Positions 1 through 5,541 of a stretch of DNA of 5,541 nt are shown here, piece after piece (position 1 is the stretch's first letter; every line of letters begins with the position of its first letter). Below the pieces are notes generated by a model that did no database searches, had not been told where the DNA came from, and worked only from the letters and a program-made list of their open reading frames with translations. The DNA lies in NCBI GenBank assembly GCA_021848765.1, contig JAJZTU010000232.1, positions 1 through 5,541 on the forward strand, in the 5' to 3' direction. Both the position numbers and the translations under genes were made by a program. This DNA is from Bacillota bacterium (GTDB taxonomy: Bacteria > Bacillota > GCA-003054495 > Carboxydocellales > JAJZTU01).

Positions 1-90
1 CAGGTCTACCCCATCTACCGCTTTAACCACTCCGGCGCCGGTAAAAAAATGAGTCTTCAGCCCATTTATTTTAAGTAGAGTATCCTGCAT
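1..90 (-). CDS. OppD/DppD-family ABC transporter ATPase, N-terminal fragment
   Basis: Thirty codons are visible from an ATG at 90 to the left edge, with no stop. The peptide begins MQDTLLKINGLKTHFFTG and continues through VVKAVDGVDL. This is the beginning of a peptide/nickel-type ABC ATPase: a first beta strand (LLKINGLK), an aromatic turn (HFF), then the KAVDGV strand that precedes Walker A by some 15 residues. Walker A itself lies outside the window. The HFFT...GVVKAVDGVDL pattern resembles OppD/DppD more than OppF, from memory of the families. An AAGGGGG stretch about five bases before the ATG can serve as ribosome-binding site. The gene follows a complete oppABCDF operon in the same direction after 108 bases, so it is an additional ATPase, probably the first gene of a second peptide or nickel transporter. 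The family call is fairly secure; the exact subfamily and substrate are not. Confidence 0.8.
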   Translation of the reverse strand, partial: MQDTLLKINGLKTHFFTGAGVVKAVDGVDL

Positions 91-117
91 AACTGCCCCC
101 TTATTTGTGGCTAAAGT

Positions 118-140
118 CAAATTATCCTGGATTAAATTTG
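118..140. repeat. Imperfect dyad CAAATT-ATCC-T-GGAT-TA-AATTTG
   Basis: Ten bases on each side pair (CAAATT with AATTTG, ATCC with GGAT) around a single central base, with a two-base bulge in one arm. It lies 28 to 50 bases upstream of the ATG at 90, inside the leader if the candidate promoter is right. It could be an operator or a weak RNA hairpin. It was compared by eye with the CodY box (AATTTTCWGAAAATT) and fits poorly. It has no U-tract and does not look like a terminator. Confidence 0.35.
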
Positions 141-148
141 TTCATTTG

Positions 149-164
149 TATGTATTATTACATA
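149..164. repeat. 16-bp palindrome TATGTA-N4-TACATA in the oppF/ATPase gap
   Basis: The six-base arms TATGTA and TACATA are perfect inverted repeats around a TTAT centre. The dyad covers the candidate -10 element, which is where a repressor would act. It is short and AT-rich, so it may be chance. I do not recognise it as the site of a known regulator. Confidence 0.35.
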
Positions 165-182
165 GCGCCTTAGTCTTGCCTA
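154..182 (-). promoter_or_regulatory. Candidate sigma-A promoter for the downstream ATPase gene
   Basis: On the minus strand TAGGCA (177-182) is separated by 17 bases from AATAAT (154-159), and the -10-like hexamer is preceded directly by TGT, which fits an extended -10. Matches to TTGACA and TATAAT are 4/6 and 5/6. Transcription would start near 147, leaving a leader of roughly 57 bases before the ATG at 90. The region is AT-rich, so a chance match is possible; this is a motif reading only. Confidence 0.3.
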
Positions 183-198
183 TTTTTTCTCATATTTC

Positions 199-1161
199 TC
201 AGACAACCAAATGACAGGCGACAAAATGTCTTTCTTTTACTTCCCGGTATTCCGGCTCTTGCTGGCGGCAGATCTCTTTGGCCACCGGGCACCGGGGCTG
301 GAAGCGGCAGCCGGGAACAGGGTCAATAGCCCCACTTGTATCACCCTGGAGGGCCACTCGCTCCCGCTTGGCCGCTTCATCCGGGTCGGCTACAGGTATC
401 GCTGACATCAGGGCCTTGGTATAGGGGTGTAAGGGCTTAGCATACAGTTCCAAGCTATCCGCCAGTTCTACCACCTGTCCCAGGTACATCACGGCTACCC
501 GGTCACTGATATATTGAACCATGGACAAGTCGTGGGCAATAAAGAGGTAGGTCAGCCCCAGCCTGTTCTGCAATTCCTTCAGCAGGTTAACCACCTGGGC
601 CTGGATCGAGACATCCAGAGCAGAAATGGGTTCGTCGCAAACGATTAATTGAGGCTCGACAGCTAAGGCCCTGGCAATTCCCACCCGCTGGCGTTGACCG
701 CCACTGAACTCATGGGGAAAACGATTAGCATGTTCAGGATTCAGACCTACCAGGCGGAGTAACTCCACAATCCTTTCCTGGCGTCCGGCTCCCCGGGCCA
801 ACTTGTGAATGTCCAACGCCTCACCGATAATATCCCCAACGGTCATGCGGGGATTTAAAGAGGCATAGGGATCCTGGAAAATCATCTGGAGCTTACGTCG
901 AAAAGGCTTTAACCTGCTGCCGGAAAGGCCGGTGATATCCTCACCCTCAAAAATCAGGGAACCCTCAGTTGGCTCATAGAGGCGGACTATGGTTCTACCG
1001 GCAGTTGACTTCCCACATCCACTTTCTCCTACCAATCCCAGGGTCTCTCCTTTTTTTATCTTCAGGTTGATGTTATCTACTGCTTTTAAGACACGGCCGT
1101 GGCCAAGATTAAAGTATTTTTTGAGCCCTTTGATTTCCAATAAAATCTCCCCCTGCATCAT
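199..1161 (-). CDS. oppF: Oligopeptide ABC transporter ATP-binding protein OppF
   Basis: This is the second nucleotide-binding subunit of the peptide importer; it pairs with OppD on the cytoplasmic side and hydrolyses ATP. The 320-residue product, normal for the family, shows Walker A GESGCGKS (45-52), Q-loop Q96 in FQDPYASLNP, signature FSGGQ (152-156), Walker B LIVCDEP (172-178, catalytic Glu177), D-loop ALD (181-183) and switch His210. The C-terminal oligopeptide/dipeptide (HPY) extension holds HPYT (from 245) and cysteines 285, 291, 298 and 316. The open frame runs 49 codons further upstream inside oppD, but that part does not resemble the family. The ATG at 1161 overlaps the oppD stop (TAATG) and has AGGAGGTG eight bases before it, so it is the start; a second ATG follows at once. 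It is the last gene of the operon, with no clear terminator behind it. Confidence 0.95.
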   Translation of the reverse strand: MMQGEILLEIKGLKKYFNLGHGRVLKAVDNINLKIKKGETLGLVGESGCGKSTAGRTIVRLYEPTEGSLIFEGEDITGLSGSRLKPFRRKLQMIFQDPYASLNPRMTVGDIIGEALDIHKLARGAGRQERIVELLRLVGLNPEHANRFPHEFSGGQRQRVGIARALAVEPQLIVCDEPISALDVSIQAQVVNLLKELQNRLGLTYLFIAHDLSMVQYISDRVAVMYLGQVVELADSLELYAKPLHPYTKALMSAIPVADPDEAAKRERVALQGDTSGAIDPVPGCRFQPRCPVAKEICRQQEPEYREVKERHFVACHLVV

Positions 1162-2162
1162 TAACCGGCCACCTCCTGCTTCCTGTATTGAGCCAGAGGA
1201 TGGGTCAACCAGCAAGCTACCCGGTGACCGGGAGAAACCTCTTGCTCTTGGGGAACTAATTGGCCGCAAACCTTCATGGCATGGGAACACCGGGGAGCGA
1301 AAGGGCATCCCGGAGGCGGGCTAAACAGATCAGGCGGGGTTCCGGGAATGGAGACCAACGGTTTCCGCTCTTTACCGGTTTTAGGTACGGAAGCCAAAAG
1401 GCCCCTGGTATAGGGGTGCTGAGTACGATAGTAGATTTCCCGGACGGGCCCGGCTTCCATGATTTGCCCGGCATACATAACCACCACCCGGGAACAAAGC
1501 CCGGCCACCACTCCCAAGTCATGGGTGATCAGGACAATGGCCATGCCCAATTGCCGTTGCAGGTTGCGCATGAGATCGATAATTTGGTCCTGGATGGTCA
1601 CATCCAGGGCAGTAGTAGGTTCATCAGCAATCAACAGCTTGGGCCGGCACGCCAATGCCGTGGCAATCATGGCCCGCTGGCGCATACCCCCGCTGAACTC
1701 ATGGGGATACTGGTTTAATCTCCGGTCCGGATGGGGAATACCTACCATTTTCAACATTTCTTTGGCTTGCTCTAAAGCCTGATCTGCCGGCAGACTTTGG
1801 TGCTTGCGCAATCCTTCAGCAATTTGCCTGCCAACGGTCATGGTAGGATTTAAGGAAGTCATAGGATCCTGGAAGATCATGCCAATTTGGTTTCCCCGTA
1901 CCCCTTGCATTTGGCGTTCAGTAAAGTTTAACAAATCCTGTCCGTCAAAGAGAATTTGACCGGCAACCACCCTGCCGGGAGGTGAAGGAATCAAACCCAT
2001 GACGGTTTGGGCGGTTACGCTTTTGCCACATCCGGATTCACCGACTACTGCGACAGCTTCACCTGGATTCACGGTATAGCTGACTCCCCGGACTGCTTTA
2101 ACCTCACCCGCATAGGTATCGAAGGCTACTTGTAAATTCTTGATTTCCAGTATTGGCCGCAT
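1161..2162 (-). CDS. oppD: Oligopeptide ABC transporter ATP-binding protein OppD
   Basis: This is the first ATPase subunit of the importer, partner of OppF under the OppB/OppC channel. Counting from the ATG at 2162 (333 residues, usual length) it has Walker A GESGCGKS (41-48), Q-loop Q98 in FQDPMTSLNP, signature FSGGM (156-160), Walker B LLIADEP (176-182, catalytic Glu181), D-loop ALD and switch His214 in THDLG. The C-terminal HPY domain has HPYTRGLL and four cysteines at 286, 292, 299 and 317; in the related DppD of Thermoanaerobacter tengcongensis such a set binds a [4Fe-4S] cluster. Three in-frame ATGs lie at 2171, 2168 and 2162. AGGAG ends immediately before the first, so only the third has good spacing (nine bases); 2171 is the outer limit. 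FSGGM and the gene order separate it from OppF. The stop overlaps the oppF start by one base. Confidence 0.95.
   Translation of the reverse strand: MRPILEIKNLQVAFDTYAGEVKAVRGVSYTVNPGEAVAVVGESGCGKSVTAQTVMGLIPSPPGRVVAGQILFDGQDLLNFTERQMQGVRGNQIGMIFQDPMTSLNPTMTVGRQIAEGLRKHQSLPADQALEQAKEMLKMVGIPHPDRRLNQYPHEFSGGMRQRAMIATALACRPKLLIADEPTTALDVTIQDQIIDLMRNLQRQLGMAIVLITHDLGVVAGLCSRVVVMYAGQIMEAGPVREIYYRTQHPYTRGLLASVPKTGKERKPLVSIPGTPPDLFSPPPGCPFAPRCSHAMKVCGQLVPQEQEVSPGHRVACWLTHPLAQYRKQEVAG
1170..1177 (-). promoter_or_regulatory. Shine-Dalgarno of oppF
   Basis: AGGAGGTG reads on the minus strand eight bases before the ATG at 1161, inside the last codons of oppD. It is a near-complete match to the anti-Shine-Dalgarno and decides the oppF start against the longer open frame beginning at 1308. 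Confidence 0.85.
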
Positions 2163-2171
2163 TTCCATCAT

Positions 2172-2178
2172 CTCCTCT
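2172..2178 (-). promoter_or_regulatory. Shine-Dalgarno of oppD, overlapping the oppC stop
   Basis: AGAGGAG on the minus strand shares two bases with the oppC TAG (2177-2179). The spacing from AGGAG is 0, 3 and 9 bases to the ATGs at 2171, 2168 and 2162, which favours 2162. The overlap with the upstream stop suggests that ribosomes finishing oppC re-initiate on oppD. Confidence 0.7.
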
Positions 2179-3091
2179 ATTTCCGCATCCGGGGATCCAG
2201 AGCATCTCTAAGCCCGTCACCCAGGAAGTTAAATGCCAGCATAGTTATTGTAATCAAGGTTGCCGGGAAAAATATCTGCCAGGGATAAGAACGGATTCCC
2301 TCCATGCCCGTACTGGCCAAAACTCCCAAACTGGCCATAGGGGCAGAAACCCCCAATCCCAGAAAGCTTAAGAAGGCTTCGGTGAAAATAGCCTCAGGAA
2401 TAGCCAAAGTCATCTGAATAATAATGGGACCCATCGCATTGGGAATCAAGTGACGCCAAAGAATCCGCCAGGAACCGGCCCCCAGAACCCGGGCCGCGAG
2501 CACGTATTCCCGTTCTTTTAAGCTGAGGATTTCCCCCCGGACTATCCGGGCCATCCCCATCCAGTAAACGGCCCCCAAAGCGATAAAGATGGTTTTTAGC
2601 CCCGGACCCAGGACCACCATCAATAAAATAACATAAAGCAGAAAAGGAATGGCCCAGAGGATTTCCACAATGCGCATCATGATCTCATCAACTTTACCCC
2701 CGGCAAAACCGGAGATACCGCCATAAAACACTCCCACCACCAGGGTAATTAAACTGGTAACCACCCCAACCAGCAAGGAAATTCTTGCTCCATACCATAA
2801 ACGAGTAAACAAATCCCGGCCCAGAGCGTCGGCGCCCAACCAGTACTTGGCTCCGGGGGGTTGATTAACCATGGTTAGATCCTGTTGGGAGTAGGTATAC
2901 CCGGACAAATACGGGCCGGTCAAGGCCATTACAAGCATAATTCCAATAGTAATCAAGCCGGCCATGGCCAGACGGTTTTGCTTTAACCTCCGCCAGGCAT
3001 CCTGCCAATAAGTGGTACCCGGTCTGGTAATGATCTCGGCAGAACCTGCTCCACTTTGGACAGGTTCAAACATTTCCGGAGTTAAATTCAT
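2177..3091 (-). CDS. oppC: Oligopeptide ABC transporter permease OppC
   Basis: This is an inner-membrane channel subunit that forms the peptide pathway with OppB. The 304-residue product has the OppC N-terminal domain: a soluble stretch of about 30 residues, the WRRLKQNRLAMAG segment (33-45), then a first membrane helix (about 43-61). An outside loop carries LGADALGRDLFTRLWYG (85-101), highly typical of OppC/DppC. Further hydrophobic segments lie near 103-130, 143-162, 165-185, 221-247 and 273-291. The cytoplasmic EAA loop that docks on the ATPases is EYVLAARVLGAG...RHLIPN (195-218). The end GDGLRDALDPRMRK is the usual C-terminus. The ATG at 3091 directly follows the oppB TAA, and GGGAGG lies nine bases before it within the end of oppB, so the two are probably coupled. 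OppC rather than DppC or AppC is inferred from the operon. Confidence 0.95.
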   Translation of the reverse strand: MNLTPEMFEPVQSGAGSAEIITRPGTTYWQDAWRRLKQNRLAMAGLITIGIMLVMALTGPYLSGYTYSQQDLTMVNQPPGAKYWLGADALGRDLFTRLWYGARISLLVGVVTSLITLVVGVFYGGISGFAGGKVDEIMMRIVEILWAIPFLLYVILLMVVLGPGLKTIFIALGAVYWMGMARIVRGEILSLKEREYVLAARVLGAGSWRILWRHLIPNAMGPIIIQMTLAIPEAIFTEAFLSFLGLGVSAPMASLGVLASTGMEGIRSYPWQIFFPATLITITMLAFNFLGDGLRDALDPRMRK

Positions 3092-4033
3092 TTACGCCTT
3101 CCTCCCTTCATTCAGCTTAATCCGGGGATCGACCCAAACATAAGCCAAATCCACGAGGAGATTCATAGCTACCAGAAAGATACTGTAAAAGACCGTTACT
3201 CCCAGAATCACCGTATAATCCCGGTTGGAAATACTGGAAACAAAGTACTGGCCCAAACCCGGAATAGCGAAAATACTTTCCACCACGAAACTTCCGGTGA
3301 AAATGCCGGCTACCAGCGGACCCAGGTAAGTGATGATAGGCAGGCAGGCATTCCGCAGGGCATGCCGGTAGACGATCACCTGCCGGGACAAACCTTTGGC
3401 CCGGGCAGTCCGGATATAATCCTGCTGCATAACCTCCAACAGGTTCGACCGCATAAAGCGGGCAATCACTGCTGTCGGCATTCCGGCCAAGGCCAGGGCC
3501 GGTAAAACTGCCTGGGAAGGGCTCCCCCACAACGCTGCAGGAAACCAACGTAATTTGTAGGCGAAAATATACATTAATACTCCGGCCATGATAAAACTGG
3601 GAACGGCAAAACCGATAGTGGCCATAATCATCGCCAGGTAATCCTGCCATTTGTTATGATTTAAGGCTGCGATAATACCGGAAAGCATGCCCACGATTAA
3701 CGCAAAGGAAACAGCCACCGCTCCCAGGGTAGCAGACACCGGAAAACTCCTGTTAATGATCTCGTTAACCGTTGTAGCCTCGTATTTAAAAGAAGGCCCC
3801 AAATCCCAACGGATAAGGTTATGCAAATAATCCACATATTGCTTCCAAAGGGGGTCATTCAGGTGATACCGGGCTTCTATGTTTTTTTGCACCTCAGGGG
3901 GAATCTCTTTTTCACTGGCAAAAGGTCCTCCGGGGATGGCGTGCATTAAGAAAAAGGTTATAGTCACCACAAAAAACACTGCCATGACCGCAGATATGAG
4001 CCGCCGCAGTAAATATCCGGACAATGCTTTCAC
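3092..4033 (-). CDS. oppB: Oligopeptide ABC transporter permease OppB
   Basis: This is the first channel subunit of the importer. The 313-residue frame has a membrane helix near 9-31 ending in MHAIPGGPF, matching the IPGxPF motif of OppB. An outer domain (about 35-95) carries LNDPLWKQYVDYL and RWDLGPSF, both typical. Hydrophobic segments follow near 98-124, 132-158, 175-193, 231-257 and 276-298. The EAA loop is DYIRTARAKGLSRQVIVYRHALRN (205-228), and the end contains YVWVDPRI. No ATG start fits. GTG at 4033 sits two bases after AAGGA, which is too close, while TTG at 4024 has AAGGTGA five bases upstream and would give SGYLLRRL, matching the usual family N-terminus. TTG is therefore the better-spaced start; the outer limit is given here. 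The gene lies 112 to 121 bases after oppA and abuts oppC. Confidence 0.94.
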   Translation of the reverse strand: MKALSGYLLRRLISAVMAVFFVVTITFFLMHAIPGGPFASEKEIPPEVQKNIEARYHLNDPLWKQYVDYLHNLIRWDLGPSFKYEATTVNEIINRSFPVSATLGAVAVSFALIVGMLSGIIAALNHNKWQDYLAMIMATIGFAVPSFIMAGVLMYIFAYKLRWFPAALWGSPSQAVLPALALAGMPTAVIARFMRSNLLEVMQQDYIRTARAKGLSRQVIVYRHALRNACLPIITYLGPLVAGIFTGSFVVESIFAIPGLGQYFVSSISNRDYTVILGVTVFYSIFLVAMNLLVDLAYVWVDPRIKLNEGRKA

Positions 4034-4038
4034 CTTCC
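4030..4038 (-). promoter_or_regulatory. Shine-Dalgarno that may place the oppB start at TTG 4024
   Basis: GGAAGGTGA on the minus strand differs from the ideal GGAGGTGA by one inserted A. It spans the possible GTG start at 4033 and lies five bases before the TTG at 4024. If it is the ribosome-binding site, the GTG is part of the signal and not the start codon. Confidence 0.5.
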
Positions 4039-4055
4039 TTTTTGTCCATTATTTC

Positions 4056-4074
4056 CCTGAAACTGTCCTGAAAC
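4056..4074. repeat. Tandem 8-bp direct repeat CCTGAAAC, period 11
   Basis: CCTGAAAC occurs at 4056-4063 and again at 4067-4074, one helical turn apart (GTTTCAGG twice on the coding strand). It lies between the oppA/oppB hairpin and the oppB ribosome-binding site. It may be a small local duplication or a protein-binding pair; no known regulator is recognised. Confidence 0.4.
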
Positions 4075-4078
4075 CGTA

Positions 4079-4110
4079 AGAGGTATATGTGCATTACCAC
4101 ATATACCTCT
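4079..4110 (-). terminator. 13-bp perfect hairpin between oppA and oppB, no U-tract
   Basis: On the coding strand AGAGGTATATGTG (4110 to 4098) pairs perfectly with CACATATACCTCT (4091 to 4079) around a six-base loop GTAATG. The sequence after the stem is TTACGGTTTCAGG, so the run of U expected for an intrinsic terminator is missing. It starts about 35 bases after the oppA stop. A hairpin in this place behind a binding-protein gene commonly protects the 3' end of its message or partly blocks read-through, giving more OppA than membrane subunits. That role is inferred here; the hairpin itself is plain in the sequence. Confidence 0.7.
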
Positions 4111-4145
4111 CTGCCCTATTCAGCACTTAGTCTAAGGTCATTACT

Positions 4146-5541
4146 CTATTCGGCTACCCAGGCCCATTTGAATTCACCGTATGAGCCAAAGGAAGGAAGC
4201 ACAGCGTCTTTAACCTTTGGATTGACCAGATAGGGTTGAGTATAGAAGTAGATAGGCATAATGGGCATTTCGTCCATGAGGATTTTTTCCGCCTTGTGCA
4301 TGGCCTCCATCCGGACTTTGGCCTCACCGGTGGTGTTGGCTGTCTTAATGGCCTGATCATACTGAGGATTGCTCCAGCCGGTGTCGTTATTGCCACCCTT
4401 GGTCACAAACATATCCATGAAGGTCATGGGATCTACATAGTCTGCATTCCAACCGGCTCTGGCAATATCGTAGGCCAGTTTATCCTCACTGTCCAGGTAA
4501 ACCTGCCATTCCTGGTTGGTTAACTTCACATTAATCCCCAGGTTCTGCTTCCACATTTCCTGAATGGCCTGGGCAACTTTAGCGTGCTTTTGATCATTGT
4601 TATACAGGATGGCCACTGCCGGGAAACCTTTACCGTCAGGGTAACCGGCTTCAGCCAACAGTTGCTTGGCCTGGGCCAAGTCAAACTGGGTAAACAGGGT
4701 GCCGCCAACTTCCCGGTAATCTTTACCCGGATCAGCATCAGGAATCCCGAAGGGAACAAAGGCAGTTGCAGGTTTCTCGCCGGCTTTGGTGACGTTCTTA
4801 AGAATAGCCTCACGGTCAATAGCCATAGCTAAGGCTTTGCGTACCCGTACATCATTGAAGGGTTTTTTGGTGACATTAAAGCGATAGAAATAAGTGGCCA
4901 AATTGGGCGCTATTTGTAAGTTGCCCTCTTTTTGCAGCCTTTCAAGTTCTTGCCGGGGCGGGTTCATAGCCATGTCGATTTGACCGGTTTCAAACATAGT
5001 CAGAACGGTATCTTCGGCATCAATCGGGGTAAATACCAGCTTTTGCAACTTAACTGAACCGGCATCCCAGTAAGCAGGGTTTTTTTCCAACTCAATGCTT
5101 TGCCGGTTATTCCAGTTAACCAGTTTAAAAGGTCCGTTGGAAATCAGAGTCTTGGGATCCTGGAACCACTTTTCGGGGTTGGCTTCCACAGCTTTTTTAT
5201 TTACCGGATAAAGAGTATGGAAAGCGGTTAAGCCAAGGAACTGAGGAGCCGGAGAGTGTAATTCCACCACCAGGGTTTTGGCATCAACAGCTTTAACCCC
5301 TACCTGGGCGGCATCCTTAATTTTACCGGTATTGTAAGCTTCAGCGTTCTTAATGTAATATAACTGGTAGGCATATTCGGAAGCAATTTTAGGATCCAGC
5401 ACCCGTTTCCAGGTATACTCGAAGTCCTGAGCAGTGACAGGATCGCCGTTAGTCCATTTGGCATCTTTTAAATAGAAGGTGTACTTGAGGCCATCGGGAG
5501 AGATATCCCATTTTTCAGCCATTCCGGACGCAAGCTTTTCG
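4146..5541 (-). CDS. oppA: Oligopeptide-binding protein OppA, lacking its N-terminus (window edge)
   Basis: This is the extracytoplasmic peptide-binding component that delivers peptides to OppB/OppC; in Gram-positives it is usually a lipoprotein. There are 464 codons before the TAG. The Met encoded at 5522 is internal, because the frame stays open to the edge (EKLASGMAEKW) and about 70 to 90 residues, including signal peptide and lipobox, must lie outside. Family 5 solute-binding landmarks, counted from that Met, are SPDGLKYTFYLK (8-19), NGDPVTAQDFEYTWKRVLDP (25-44), YAYQLYYIKNAEA (50-62), SNGPFKLVNW (128-137), KKPFNDVRVRKALAMAIDRE (219-238), AQAIQEMWKQNLGI (317-330), GWNADYVDPMTF (357-368), NNDTGWSNPQYD (378-389) and DEMPIMPIYFYT (417-428). 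These read very like Bacillus-type OppA. The conserved Asp in the ADY motif region probably helps to hold the peptide amino end, by analogy with Salmonella OppA. Confidence 0.95.
   Translation of the reverse strand, partial: EKLASGMAEKWDISPDGLKYTFYLKDAKWTNGDPVTAQDFEYTWKRVLDPKIASEYAYQLYYIKNAEAYNTGKIKDAAQVGVKAVDAKTLVVELHSPAPQFLGLTAFHTLYPVNKKAVEANPEKWFQDPKTLISNGPFKLVNWNNRQSIELEKNPAYWDAGSVKLQKLVFTPIDAEDTVLTMFETGQIDMAMNPPRQELERLQKEGNLQIAPNLATYFYRFNVTKKPFNDVRVRKALAMAIDREAILKNVTKAGEKPATAFVPFGIPDADPGKDYREVGGTLFTQFDLAQAKQLLAEAGYPDGKGFPAVAILYNNDQKHAKVAQAIQEMWKQNLGINVKLTNQEWQVYLDSEDKLAYDIARAGWNADYVDPMTFMDMFVTKGGNNDTGWSNPQYDQAIKTANTTGEAKVRMEAMHKAEKILMDEMPIMPIYFYTQPYLVNPKVKDAVLPSFGSYGEFKWAWVAE

Noticed and set aside
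118..140. CodY box in front of the second ATPase gene
   Set aside because: Only about half of the 15 consensus positions match when aligned on the dyad centre.
91..198. Intrinsic terminator after oppF
   Set aside because: No stable GC-rich stem followed by a U run can be found on the coding strand.
1162..1308. Extension of oppF upstream to an ATG at 1308
   Set aside because: It lies wholly inside oppD in another frame, is unlike any OppF N-terminus, and the ATG at 1161 has a near-perfect Shine-Dalgarno.
211..1718. Plus-strand open frames opposite oppF and oppD (for example 211-405, 989-1324, 1260-1718)
   Set aside because: They are antisense shadows of well-supported ATPase genes, with no sensible protein features.
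3117..3650. 177-codon minus-strand frame inside oppB
   Set aside because: It is another frame of a secure permease gene; its composition (many Gly, Pro, Ser, Tyr, Cys) is that of a frame shadow.
3912..4049. Small frame starting at ATG 4049, preceded by an AGGGA that could act as a Shine-Dalgarno, overlapping the start of oppB
   Set aside because: Most of its codons are oppB read in another frame, the peptide shows no recognisable features, and nothing suggests it is a separate gene; it could at most be a short translated leader.
4126..4136. CTTAG-T-CTAAG palindrome just after the oppA stop
   Set aside because: Five-base arms around one base are too short to fold or to stand out from chance.

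Overview
This window is almost entirely one oligopeptide ABC transporter operon of the oppABCDF type. Every gene lies on the minus strand, so transcription runs from the right edge (5541) towards position 1. In transcription order it holds: the body and C-terminus of the solute-binding protein OppA (its start is off the right edge); a 112-base gap with a strong hairpin; the two permeases OppB and OppC; the two ATPases OppD and OppF; a 108-base AT-rich gap; and the first 30 codons of another OppD/DppD-like ATPase, cut off at the left edge.

Genes B to F are tightly packed. The oppB stop abuts the oppC ATG, the oppC stop overlaps the oppD Shine-Dalgarno, and oppD and oppF share a base in a TAATG overlap. 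This packing points to one transcript with translational coupling. The parts form a classical importer: OppA captures peptides outside the membrane, OppB/OppC form the channel, and OppD/OppF hydrolyse ATP on the cytoplasmic side. All ATPase motifs and both permease EAA loops look intact, so the system is probably functional.

The organism is probably a Gram-positive Firmicute, perhaps of the clostridial/Peptococcaceae kind. The reasons are strong AGGAGG-type ribosome-binding sites, GTG/TTG start usage, the A-B-C-D-F gene order known from Bacillus subtilis opp, and an OppA sequence that reads like Bacillus-type OppA as I remember it. This is inference; the genus cannot be named from the sequence.

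I see no undescribed system, mobile element, CRISPR array, tRNA or rRNA. The points most worth checking are the second ATPase gene just downstream of a complete operon, the dyad symmetries and candidate promoter in front of it, the U-tract-less hairpin between oppA and oppB, and the start codons of oppB and oppD.
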